Shown here piece by piece: positions 7,338 through 12,834 of a stretch of DNA of 14,182 nt. The notes beneath the pieces were generated by a model, which was given only the letters and a program-made list of their open reading frames with translations, did not search any database and had not been told where the DNA came from. The DNA is taken from positions 1-14,182 of the forward strand of contig JAIRJQ010000021.1 in NCBI GenBank assembly GCA_031260545.1, in the 5' to 3' direction. The DNA comes from Methanomassiliicoccaceae archaeon (GTDB lineage: Archaea > Thermoplasmatota > Thermoplasmata > Methanomassiliicoccales > Methanomethylophilaceae). Numbering within the stretch: position 1 is the stretch's first letter; every line of letters begins with the position of its first letter. The translations under genes and the position numbers were made by a program.

Positions 7338-8216
7338 TCAGTTGCGGGAGACCCCTGCGTATGACCTCTGTTTCTTACCGATGTACGATACTCCTAAGCT
7401 CACAGCGAATCCCAAGACCCCGGCGATCACACACAAAATTATGTTGACCGTGCTGTCCGCGTTAAGTTTATCGACTATCGTAAATATCGAACCGGATACG
7501 AGACCGAGCACAGCGAAGTACGTAACAGTGTGATGTCTCTTGATGAGGGTGTCCATTATCTTCGAGAATCCGAGGATCCCGACGATGATGCCTGCCGCAA
7601 ACACCAGGAACATGATGAGATCGAAAGAAGAGAATGAGAGCACAGCGGTCATCATGCCGAACAGACCGACCGCGAGAAGCAACGTCGGGGCGCTGAATCC
7701 CGGAAGCAGCCCTCCTACAGAGAATATGAGACCTACTATGAACATCAGTATGATCGAATTTGTGGTCCCGTCCCATGCCTCTTCATCTATACCATACAAT
7801 ATCTGGAATATGAGTATGGACATCATAGATATGAATCCAAGGGCGAACCATGTCATGTGCGATACCTTTACAGAACCTCCTTCGGACCGCGCTATACGAT
7901 AGACATCCGGGAGCTGGCCGGCTATCATTCCGATGAACATTGCTATCGCAACGAAATAGAACTCGGACGGTTCTACCAATTTCTTGTAAAGAAAAGAGAA
8001 GAGCACAGCGCCTATGATCAGACCGATCCCTAAAGTGACAAGGAACCAGAAATCTCCTTTGATATTCTTTTTCAGATCGCTGAGACCGTCGACCATCCTT
8101 TCATATACGCCGAAGATCGCAGCGATGACCGCACCGCTGATACCCGGCAGAATGGATACCATTCCTATCAGTGACCCTATCAAAATGTTCTTTACACGCT
8201 CAATGAGCTCTCCCAT
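7338..8216 (-). CDS. DUF368 membrane protein, polyprenyl-phosphate translocase (PopT) homologue
   Basis: A 292-residue polytopic membrane protein of the DUF368 family. The hallmark internal repeat is seen as SILPGISGAV (21-30) and GGLLPGFSAP (168-177), one in each half, each followed by a hydrophobic helix and a G-rich segment; about eight to ten hydrophobic stretches are present. In bacteria DUF368 proteins (PopT) were shown to return undecaprenyl phosphate across the membrane for cell-envelope synthesis. In an archaeon the analogous cargo would be dolichyl or other archaeal polyprenyl phosphate used in protein N-glycosylation; that extension is inference. The ATG at 8216 has no Shine-Dalgarno, and a TATA-like box 29 bp upstream suggests a nearly leaderless transcript. 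It lies 60 bp downstream of corA on the same strand. Confidence 0.85.
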   Translation of the reverse strand: MGELIERVKNILIGSLIGMVSILPGISGAVIAAIFGVYERMVDGLSDLKKNIKGDFWFLVTLGIGLIIGAVLFSFLYKKLVEPSEFYFVAIAMFIGMIAGQLPDVYRIARSEGGSVKVSHMTWFALGFISMMSILIFQILYGIDEEAWDGTTNSIILMFIVGLIFSVGGLLPGFSAPTLLLAVGLFGMMTAVLSFSSFDLIMFLVFAAGIIVGILGFSKIMDTLIKRHHTVTYFAVLGLVSGSIFTIVDKLNADSTVNIILCVIAGVLGFAVSLGVSYIGKKQRSYAGVSRN

Positions 8217-8240
8217 GTTCCCGCAACCATGTAAGTGATA

Positions 8241-8250
8241 GTTAAACTTT
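8241..8250 (-). promoter_or_regulatory. probable TATA box of the DUF368 gene
   Basis: On the minus strand AAAGTTTAAC is centred about 29 nt upstream of the ATG at 8216, giving an expected start point almost at the start codon. It lies in the 60-bp gap after corA, so DUF368 could be transcribed alone. Confidence 0.35.
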
Positions 8251-8276
8251 ACATTGGGGTCCTCAGATGTATCGCA

Positions 8277-9215
8277 TCATTTTGAGAAATTATGCCGTTT
8301 GAAGAATATGCTGAACACCACAAGTATCGTGACCGCAATTAACAGCGGGAACCACCCGACGTTGTTGAACGGCAAAAGACTTAATGGCTCCATGTTCATT
8401 CCGTAATAACTGAACACCATCGTCGGTATCGTCATTAGTATCGTTATTATCGTAAGAGCTTTCATTATTACGTTCAGATTATTCGATATCATCGATGCGA
8501 ATGCATCCATCGTTCCTGAAAGGATGTTCGAATATATCGTGGACATCTCTATCGCTTGGCGAACTTCGATCATCACGTCCTCCAGCATCTCCATGTCGTC
8601 CTCCGACATCTTTAACGCCTTTCCTTTCAGGATCTTGTCCAGCGTTAATTGATTGGCTTTCAGCGACGTCGAGAAGAACACCAGCGATTTCTGTATACCG
8701 AGTAATTCAACTATCTCCTTGTTCTTCTGCGATACGTAAAGTCTCTCTTCAATGCCGTCGGATATCCTGTTCATCTGTCTCAAATATTGCAGATATCTGT
8801 TGGCGACGCGTAACATCAGCGAAAGCACGAATTTTGTCTTTATGAAAGTGTTCAGATTCTTTGGCGGATTATTTTCAAACTCCGACAGCATTGTGTTCTC
8901 TCTTAAACAAACGGTTATTATGTTCGATCTTGACAGAACGATACCCAGCGGTATCGTTGAGTACATGACCTTAGAGGAATCATCAACGAACGGTACGTCT
9001 AATGTGATGAATGTGTGCCCGTCGTCCGTGATATCGACATATGACGTCTCCTCTTCGTCCAGCGCTGCACGCAATACGGAAGGATCGACGCCTGCGGCTT
9101 CGGTGACCTTCTTGATCTCCACGTCATCCGGATTGACCATATTGATCCAACAGTTCTCCTCGATATTCTCGAGACGCTGCATCTTGCCGTCAATTGTCTT
9201 CCAGAATGAGATCAC
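8277..9215 (-). CDS. corA: CorA-family divalent metal (magnesium) channel
   Basis: A 312-residue CorA-type channel for Mg2+ (or Co2+/Ni2+) uptake. The long N-terminal cytoplasmic alpha/beta domain and the stalk helix (about 120-250) precede two C-terminal membrane helices; the first ends in the diagnostic YYGMNM (GMN at 272-274), the outer loop contains EPLSLLPFNN with acidic and polar residues, and the second helix is followed by the basic tail FFKRHNFSK. Length is normal. An in-frame TTG at 9230 would add five residues, but that stretch is itself the ribosome binding site GAGGTGAT, so the GTG at 9215 is the better start. A TATA box lies upstream. DUF368 follows 60 bp downstream; no functional tie is obvious. 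Confidence 0.92.
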   Translation of the reverse strand: MISFWKTIDGKMQRLENIEENCWINMVNPDDVEIKKVTEAAGVDPSVLRAALDEEETSYVDITDDGHTFITLDVPFVDDSSKVMYSTIPLGIVLSRSNIITVCLRENTMLSEFENNPPKNLNTFIKTKFVLSLMLRVANRYLQYLRQMNRISDGIEERLYVSQKNKEIVELLGIQKSLVFFSTSLKANQLTLDKILKGKALKMSEDDMEMLEDVMIEVRQAIEMSTIYSNILSGTMDAFASMISNNLNVIMKALTIITILMTIPTMVFSYYGMNMEPLSLLPFNNVGWFPLLIAVTILVVFSIFFKRHNFSK

Positions 9216-9218
9216 TTC

Positions 9219-9226
9219 ATCACCTC
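9219..9226 (-). promoter_or_regulatory. strong Shine-Dalgarno sequence deciding the corA start
   Basis: GAGGTGAT on the minus strand matches the complement of the archaeal 16S rRNA 3' end over eight bases and ends 3 nt before the GTG at 9215. It overlaps the alternative TTG-initiated extension, which argues against that start. Confidence 0.7.
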
Positions 9227-9250
9227 GCAAATGACCTTAATGCTGATGTA

Positions 9251-9258
9251 TTATAAAA
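9251..9258 (-). promoter_or_regulatory. TATA box of corA
   Basis: Minus-strand TTTTATAA is centred about 25 nt upstream of 9229, predicting a leader of roughly 14 nt that just includes the GAGGTGAT ribosome binding site of corA. Confidence 0.5.
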
Positions 9259-9267
9259 TCAAGGACG

Positions 9268-9288
9268 GTCGATAAATTTAAAATCGAC
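9268..9288. repeat. inverted repeat GTCGAT-9-ATCGAC in the corA upstream region
   Basis: GTCGAT at 9268-9273 and ATCGAC at 9283-9288 are perfect inverted repeats around the AT-only spacer AAATTTAAA. It lies just upstream of the corA TATA box and in front of the rightward small ORF, where a dimeric regulator could control either direction. The AT-only spacer could itself be a TATA element. Confidence 0.45.
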
Positions 9289-9313
9289 AGTATTCCCATA
9301 TACTGTGTTAGAA

Positions 9314-9463
9314 ATGCCAAATATGAATTTTATACGTGCCCAGATAGATGCCGCAATAATTGTGAAACAGGAAAGTACAGAACATCATGATCATACGGGT
9401 GTGAAGATCTTTTACCGTCTTTTGATCATGTCTCTGTATGGCGATATTATCAATGATGCTTAA
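9314..9463 (+). CDS. possible 49-residue small protein in the 296-bp corA-DUF2188 spacer
   Basis: An ATG-started frame runs 49 codons to TAA (MPNMNFIRAQIDAAIIVKQ at its start, LYGDIINDA at its end). TATA-like sequences (TTTAAAA at 9278-9284, CCATATAC near 9296-9303) lie at or near the right distance for a leaderless message. No ribosome binding site is visible, the sequence is not recognised, it has no membrane helix, and half of it overlaps an inverted repeat that could be an RNA hairpin. Coding status is uncertain. Confidence 0.3.
   Translation: MPNMNFIRAQIDAAIIVKQESTEHHDHTGVKIFYRLLIMSLYGDIINDA
9386..9430. repeat. inverted repeat able to form a 12-bp interrupted hairpin
   Basis: CATGATCA (9386-9393) pairs with TGATCATG (9423-9430), and ACGG (9395-9398) pairs with CCGT (9415-9418) inside it, leaving a 16-nt loop and a small asymmetric bulge. 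It lies within the possible small ORF. It may be a structured RNA, an operator, or part of the spacer with no role. Confidence 0.4.
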
Positions 9464-9482
9464 CAATTGGTTCGGCGTTAAA

Positions 9483-9492
9483 GTTATAAATA
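9483..9492 (+). promoter_or_regulatory. TATA box for the DUF2188-Cdd1 pair
   Basis: GTTATAAATA is centred about 39 nt before the ATG at 9527, predicting a transcription start near 9514 and a short leader containing GGGGATC, a weak Shine-Dalgarno-like element ending 5 nt before the ATG. Confidence 0.6.
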
Positions 9493-9526
9493 GATAGGAG
9501 AACGATACCTAAATGGGGATCGCATT

Positions 9527-9724
9527 ATGGCAGATGGAAAAAAACAGCATGTGACGACACATCCGGACGGAGGATGGCAGGTAAAAGGCGAGGGCAACAC
9601 AAAAGCAACGAAACGCTTTGACACCAAGGCGGAAGCGGAAGCATATGCAAAAGAGATCGCCAAGAACCAGGGATCGAGCGTTGTTGCGCATAAGAAGGAC
9701 GGAAAGATCCAGAAAAAACACTGA
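9527..9724 (+). CDS. DUF2188 family small protein
   Basis: A 65-residue basic protein matching the DUF2188 pattern: KKQHVTTHPDGGWQVKGEGN at the N-terminus, a helix with alternating charge TKAEAEAYAKEIAKNQG, then SSVVAHKKDGKIQKKH. The family is widespread in bacteria and found in some archaea, with no established function; its compact beta-hairpin and helix layout and high lysine content would suit nucleic-acid or protein binding, but that is inference. It has its own TATA box and is followed after 15 nt by the helix-hairpin-helix gene on the same strand, so the two are probably co-expressed. The ATG at 9527 gives the normal family length; no longer in-frame start exists. Confidence 0.82.
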   Translation: MADGKKQHVTTHPDGGWQVKGEGNTKATKRFDTKAEAEAYAKEIAKNQGSSVVAHKKDGKIQKKH

Positions 9725-9728
9725 TAAT

Positions 9729-9735
9729 GGTGATC
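9729..9735 (+). promoter_or_regulatory. Shine-Dalgarno sequence for a TTG start
   Basis: GGTGATC matches the complement of the archaeal 16S rRNA 3' end and ends 4 nt before the TTG at 9740. It decides this unusual start, since no in-frame ATG exists in the first part of the gene. Confidence 0.65.
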
Positions 9736-9739
9736 ACAA

Positions 9740-9988
9740 TTGACAGATGAGGATGAAACGATAGCGAAGCTCAGGAATATCCCTTCCGTAAGCGAAAAAT
9801 GCGCCAAAGGGCTGTATCTTCTGGGGATACGCGAGATCGATGACCTTAAAGGGAAGAATCCGACGGACCTTTATGCAAAACTCAGGGAAAGAAAGGACTT
9901 CTATGCGGAACCGTGCATGCTCAATATGATCAAGATAGCCGTCGGCCTTGCGAATAAGGGTATTGAGAACATTACCAGAATAAGATGA
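9740..9988 (+). CDS. Cdd1-like helix-hairpin-helix small protein
   Basis: An 82-residue protein matching the pathogenicity-locus Cdd1 family: LRNIPSVSEKCAKGLYLLGI (residues 11-30) is a helix-hairpin-helix motif, followed by REIDDLKGKNPTDLYAKL (31-48) and a C-terminal cysteine-containing helix (EPCMLNMIKIAVGLA). Helix-hairpin-helix motifs of this kind bind DNA without sequence specificity or mediate protein contacts; the family has no proven role. Initiation at TTG is supported by a strong GGTGATC. It lies 15 nt behind the DUF2188 gene. Both are small basic proteins and might act together on DNA; this is inference. Confidence 0.8.
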   Translation: MTDEDETIAKLRNIPSVSEKCAKGLYLLGIREIDDLKGKNPTDLYAKLRERKDFYAEPCMLNMIKIAVGLANKGIENITRIR

Positions 9989-10020
9989 TGTTTTCTGTAG
10001 AACTATTATAATTATAGTAA

Positions 10021-10041
10021 CTCTCCATCGGAAATGGAGGG
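10021..10041 (+). repeat. short hairpin CTCCAT-CGGAA-ATGGAG upstream of the PaaK operon
   Basis: CTCCAT (10023-10028) pairs with ATGGAG (10034-10039) around CGGAA; one G-T and one G-C pair extend it to eight base pairs. No T-run follows, so it is not a classical terminator. It lies 33 bp after the helix-hairpin-helix gene and between two TATA-like elements, where it could be in the leader of a longer transcript. Confidence 0.4.
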
Positions 10042-10069
10042 GTATGATGTTAAAATTTCACTGCCAAAT

Positions 10070-10090
10070 TATTATAATATGCATATTATA
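10070..10090 (+). promoter_or_regulatory. promoter/operator of the PaaK operon with an 18-bp perfect palindrome
   Basis: TATAATATGCATATTATA (10073-10090) is a perfect 18-bp palindrome. TATTATAAT at 10070-10078 overlaps it and is a TATA-like element placed about 36 nt before the ATG at 10112, predicting a leader of about 10 nt with GAGGA at 10101-10105. A bound dimer would block the TATA box. The same 9-mer TATTATAAT also occurs at 10004-10012, possibly a second promoter. Confidence 0.5.
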
Positions 10091-10111
10091 CTGCACCCTT
10101 GAGGACGGTAC

Positions 10112-11410
10112 ATGTACTGGAACCAGAAGATAGAATGTATGCCCACGGGTGAATTAAAAAAGCTGCAGTATGAAGGTCTTAAACAACTTGTTGAGAGATT
10201 GTACAGCTTTAATACGTTCTATCATGATAAGATGAAAGCGGCCAACGTCAGACCTAACGACATCACATCGTTATCGGACATCTCGAAACTTCCGTTCATG
10301 AACAAGTCGGACCTTCGCGATAACTATCCGACGAAGATGTTCACATCTCCCAGAAAGGATGTGGTTAGATACCATGTCTCCTCCGGAACGACCGGAAAAC
10401 CGACACTTGTCGGATACACGCAGAATGACATCGATTTCTGGACCGAAAGCCTTGCGAGAGCGTTGACGTCAATAGGAATTGGGGACGGTGATGCCATTCA
10501 AGTGTCATACGGTTACGGATTGTTCACCGGAGGGCTCGGATTGCATTACGGAGCGGAGAAAGTGGGCGCCACGGTACTTCCGGCAAGCACCGGGAACACC
10601 GAACGGCAATTGGAACTGATGATCGATCTTGAGATCACTGCCATCGCATGCACACCTTCGTACCTCGTCCATATGGGCGACGTTGCGAAGAAGATGGGAA
10701 TAAGCATGCAGAAGGACACGAAGCTCAGGAAAGCGGTCCTCGGAGCGGAACCGTGGTCGGATAACATGAGATCGCATATTGAGAAGGAATTAGGAATAAA
10801 GGCGTACGACATCTACGGAACGTCTGAGATATCAGGACCGATGTTCACGGAATGCAAAGAAAAGAAAGGGATACACGTATGGGGCGACATCGCGATAATG
10901 GAAATAATCGACCCCGATACCGAAGAATCGTTAGGCCCCGGCCAGGAGGGAGAGCTTGTGATGACCGTTCTGAAGAAAGAGGCGATGCCCATGATACGTT
11001 ATCGCATCAAAGATCTCACAATGATAATGGATTCCGAATGCGGCTGCGGCCGCACATCCCCGAGGATAAGAAGGATCACCGGACGTTCTGACGACATGCT
11101 GATAATACGCGGAATAAACGTATTCCCGTCGCAGGTTGAACATACATTAATGCAGATACCAGAGGTATGCGGCCAGTACATGATAGTCGTGGACAGGGAA
11201 GGCGCATTGGATTACATGACCGTACAGGTGGAACTTAGGCCGGAGGCGTTCAGCGATAAAGTGGATGATATGCTGAAGCTGAAGAGGCGCATATCCAACG
11301 AATTAAAAAAATATCTGAACGTCGCTGTAGAGGCGGAACTAATGGCCCCGGGCTCTCTTCCGAGGTTCGAGGGAAAAGCGAAAAGAGTGGTAGACAGGAG
11401 GAAATTGTAA
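10112..11410 (+). CDS. paaK: phenylacetate-CoA ligase family enzyme (aryl-CoA ligase, AMP-forming)
   Basis: A 432-residue adenylate-forming enzyme that activates an aryl acid such as phenylacetate to its CoA thioester via an aryl-AMP. Visible motifs: P-loop SSGTTGKP (90-97), YGTSEISGP (235-243) for adenine and carboxylate binding, YRIKDL (297-302), the hinge GRSDDMLIIRG (324-334) and the C-terminal catalytic lysine region FEGKAKRV (419-426). A CGCGR motif (310-314) matches the CxCGR of archaeal PaaK-like proteins. In methanogens these enzymes work with indolepyruvate ferredoxin oxidoreductase to recycle aryl acids into aromatic amino acids; that oxidoreductase is not in the window. GAGGA lies 6 nt before the ATG. 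The TAA stop overlaps the next ATG by one base, giving translational coupling to the ACT protein. Confidence 0.92.
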   Translation: MYWNQKIECMPTGELKKLQYEGLKQLVERLYSFNTFYHDKMKAANVRPNDITSLSDISKLPFMNKSDLRDNYPTKMFTSPRKDVVRYHVSSGTTGKPTLVGYTQNDIDFWTESLARALTSIGIGDGDAIQVSYGYGLFTGGLGLHYGAEKVGATVLPASTGNTERQLELMIDLEITAIACTPSYLVHMGDVAKKMGISMQKDTKLRKAVLGAEPWSDNMRSHIEKELGIKAYDIYGTSEISGPMFTECKEKKGIHVWGDIAIMEIIDPDTEESLGPGQEGELVMTVLKKEAMPMIRYRIKDLTMIMDSECGCGRTSPRIRRITGRSDDMLIIRGINVFPSQVEHTLMQIPEVCGQYMIVVDREGALDYMTVQVELRPEAFSDKVDDMLKLKRRISNELKKYLNVAVEAELMAPGSLPRFEGKAKRVVDRRKL

Positions 11411-11838
11411 TGACCGACGAATACATGATAAAACAGCTGTCCATATTCATTAATAATGAGCCAGGACGCCTCGCTCAGATCGCTGCCGCTTTGAAAGAAT
11501 GCGATATCAACATCAAGGCATTCAACATAGCGGAGTCAAGCGGTTTCGGGGTGTTCAGGGCAATCGTTGACGATCCGGACAGGGCGTATAAGGAATTAAG
11601 CAAAAAGGGCATCATTGTGAAAGAGACAAACGTTATCGCAATACCGATGATGGACAGGCCCGGCGGATTGCTGGAAGTTTCGAGAGCAATAGGCGATGCG
11701 AAGATAAACATCGAATACGGGTACGCATACTCAGGTAACGGAAAAGCATCGTTCTTCTTCAGGGTCGATGACGCAACCGCTGCTGTAGGCAAACTGCTCG
11801 CATCCGGAATAAGGGTTCTCAAGGGGAACGAGATCTGA
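11410..11838 (+). CDS. tandem ACT-domain protein
   Basis: A 142-residue protein made of two ACT domains: the first (about 8-72) starts QLSIFINNEPGRLAQIA and contains the NEPGRL ligand-loop, the second (about 74-140) contains MDRPGGLLEVSRAI. ACT domains bind amino acids at domain interfaces; double-ACT proteins next to PaaK are common in methanogens and anaerobic bacteria and are presumed to sense an aromatic amino acid and regulate the ligase or its operon. No DNA-binding domain is present, so control would be allosteric. It overlaps both neighbours by one base (TAATG upstream, TGATG downstream), consistent with one polycistronic message and matched stoichiometry. The role in sensing is inferred from context. 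Confidence 0.88.
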   Translation: MTDEYMIKQLSIFINNEPGRLAQIAAALKECDINIKAFNIAESSGFGVFRAIVDDPDRAYKELSKKGIIVKETNVIAIPMMDRPGGLLEVSRAIGDAKINIEYGYAYSGNGKASFFFRVDDATAAVGKLLASGIRVLKGNEI

Positions 11839-12797
11839 TGGGCAATCTGAATGCTGTTGTGCTGGGTGCGAACGGGTTCGCAGGCGAGATAGGAAAGAAA
11901 GGTACAGTTTCGGATATGACCTTCTTCAACCTGAAGAAGGGCGACGATTCCGTCACGTTAATAGAACCGACGAAGTACCCGGAGAAAATGTCCTCGTTAT
12001 TCTATGCGTCCGCGATGTCCGAATTTGCGATATTGGTCGTCGACAAGATAGACAACCTCTTAGGTGAGACGATACTCATGATGGATTGTCTCGGCATCAG
12101 CAAAGGATGGATAATTTTACGCAATTACATACAGGAGGCGCAGCTGCGCCCTCTTCTCGCAGGAACGGCAGCGGACTCGTATACAATAGTGAACGAAGAT
12201 CCGATAAAGCTCCGCGAGGCGTTACTGACGCTTGCGTCAGGCATGGATAAGAAGAGCGATGCGGCATGCGGTTCTGTGCCTGTTGACAGTCATTTCAATG
12301 TAAAGGGCGTCGGAACTGTTGTTCTCGGTTCCGTCATTGACGGTATTGTCAAAAAACATGATAAGATGCGCGTCCTTCCTCTTTCCGATGTCGTTATATT
12401 AAAATCCATACAGAAGCACGACGTCGACAGCGACGACGGCATCAAAGGCGATCACGTAGGAATGGCGTTGCGCGGAATTGAATCGGAAAGACTGGACAGA
12501 GGCTATGTCCTGACCACGGACAACTCAGTGAAAATGACCAAAACGATAAACGATCACGCAAAAATAGTAAAATACTGGCCGTCCCAGCTCAAAGAAGGAA
12601 TGGTCATGCACATCGGCCACTGGATGCAGATGGTCCCCTGCCGCATAAAAGCGGTGAACAACGGGAACAACTGGCGTGAACCGAATGTAGAGATAGAATT
12701 GGAAAGCGAGATCATCCACCGTCCGGGTGACGCAGGCGTTATGATGTACCTTGAAGGCGGAAAATTAAGGATCGTCGGAAAGGTAACGTTAAAATGA
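11838..12797 (+). CDS. archaeal SelB-like elongation-factor paralogue with degenerate GTPase domain
   Basis: A 319-residue protein. Residues about 150-226 are a clear EF-Tu/SelB domain 2 (HFNVKGVGTVVLGSVIDG, then GIKGDHVGMALRGIESERLDRGYVL), followed by a domain-3-like beta region (about 245-319). The first 130 residues align with a translational GTPase core in layout but lack its motifs: where GHVDHGKT is expected there is GANGFAGEIGKKGT (10-23), the DxPGH switch is replaced by EPTKYPEK (43-50) before the conserved-looking FAILVVD strand (63-69), and the NKxD motif is replaced by ILRNYI (93-98). This fits the aSelB-like (aSelBL) family described across archaea that lack selenocysteine. Its function is unknown; binding of a tRNA or loss of GTP dependence are proposals. 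It is the third gene of the PaaK-ACT operon with a one-base overlap. Confidence 0.82.
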   Translation: MGNLNAVVLGANGFAGEIGKKGTVSDMTFFNLKKGDDSVTLIEPTKYPEKMSSLFYASAMSEFAILVVDKIDNLLGETILMMDCLGISKGWIILRNYIQEAQLRPLLAGTAADSYTIVNEDPIKLREALLTLASGMDKKSDAACGSVPVDSHFNVKGVGTVVLGSVIDGIVKKHDKMRVLPLSDVVILKSIQKHDVDSDDGIKGDHVGMALRGIESERLDRGYVLTTDNSVKMTKTINDHAKIVKYWPSQLKEGMVMHIGHWMQMVPCRIKAVNNGNNWREPNVEIELESEIIHRPGDAGVMMYLEGGKLRIVGKVTLK

Positions 12798-12834
12798 TGC
12801 GGTCGCCACAGGCTTTGTGTCTTGATCGCAGAGC

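Noticed and set aside
9216..9230. corA start at TTG 9230
   Set aside because: The five extra codons are made of the ribosome binding site GAGGTGAT for the GTG at 9215.
9484..9807. 107-codon and related minus-strand frames over the DUF2188 gene
   Set aside because: They are antisense to two recognisable small proteins and rich in Cys, Phe and Ser as expected for the complement of lysine-rich genes.
10021..10041. Hairpin as an intrinsic terminator of the helix-hairpin-helix gene
   Set aside because: No T-run follows and archaeal termination does not generally need hairpins, so it is listed only as a structure.
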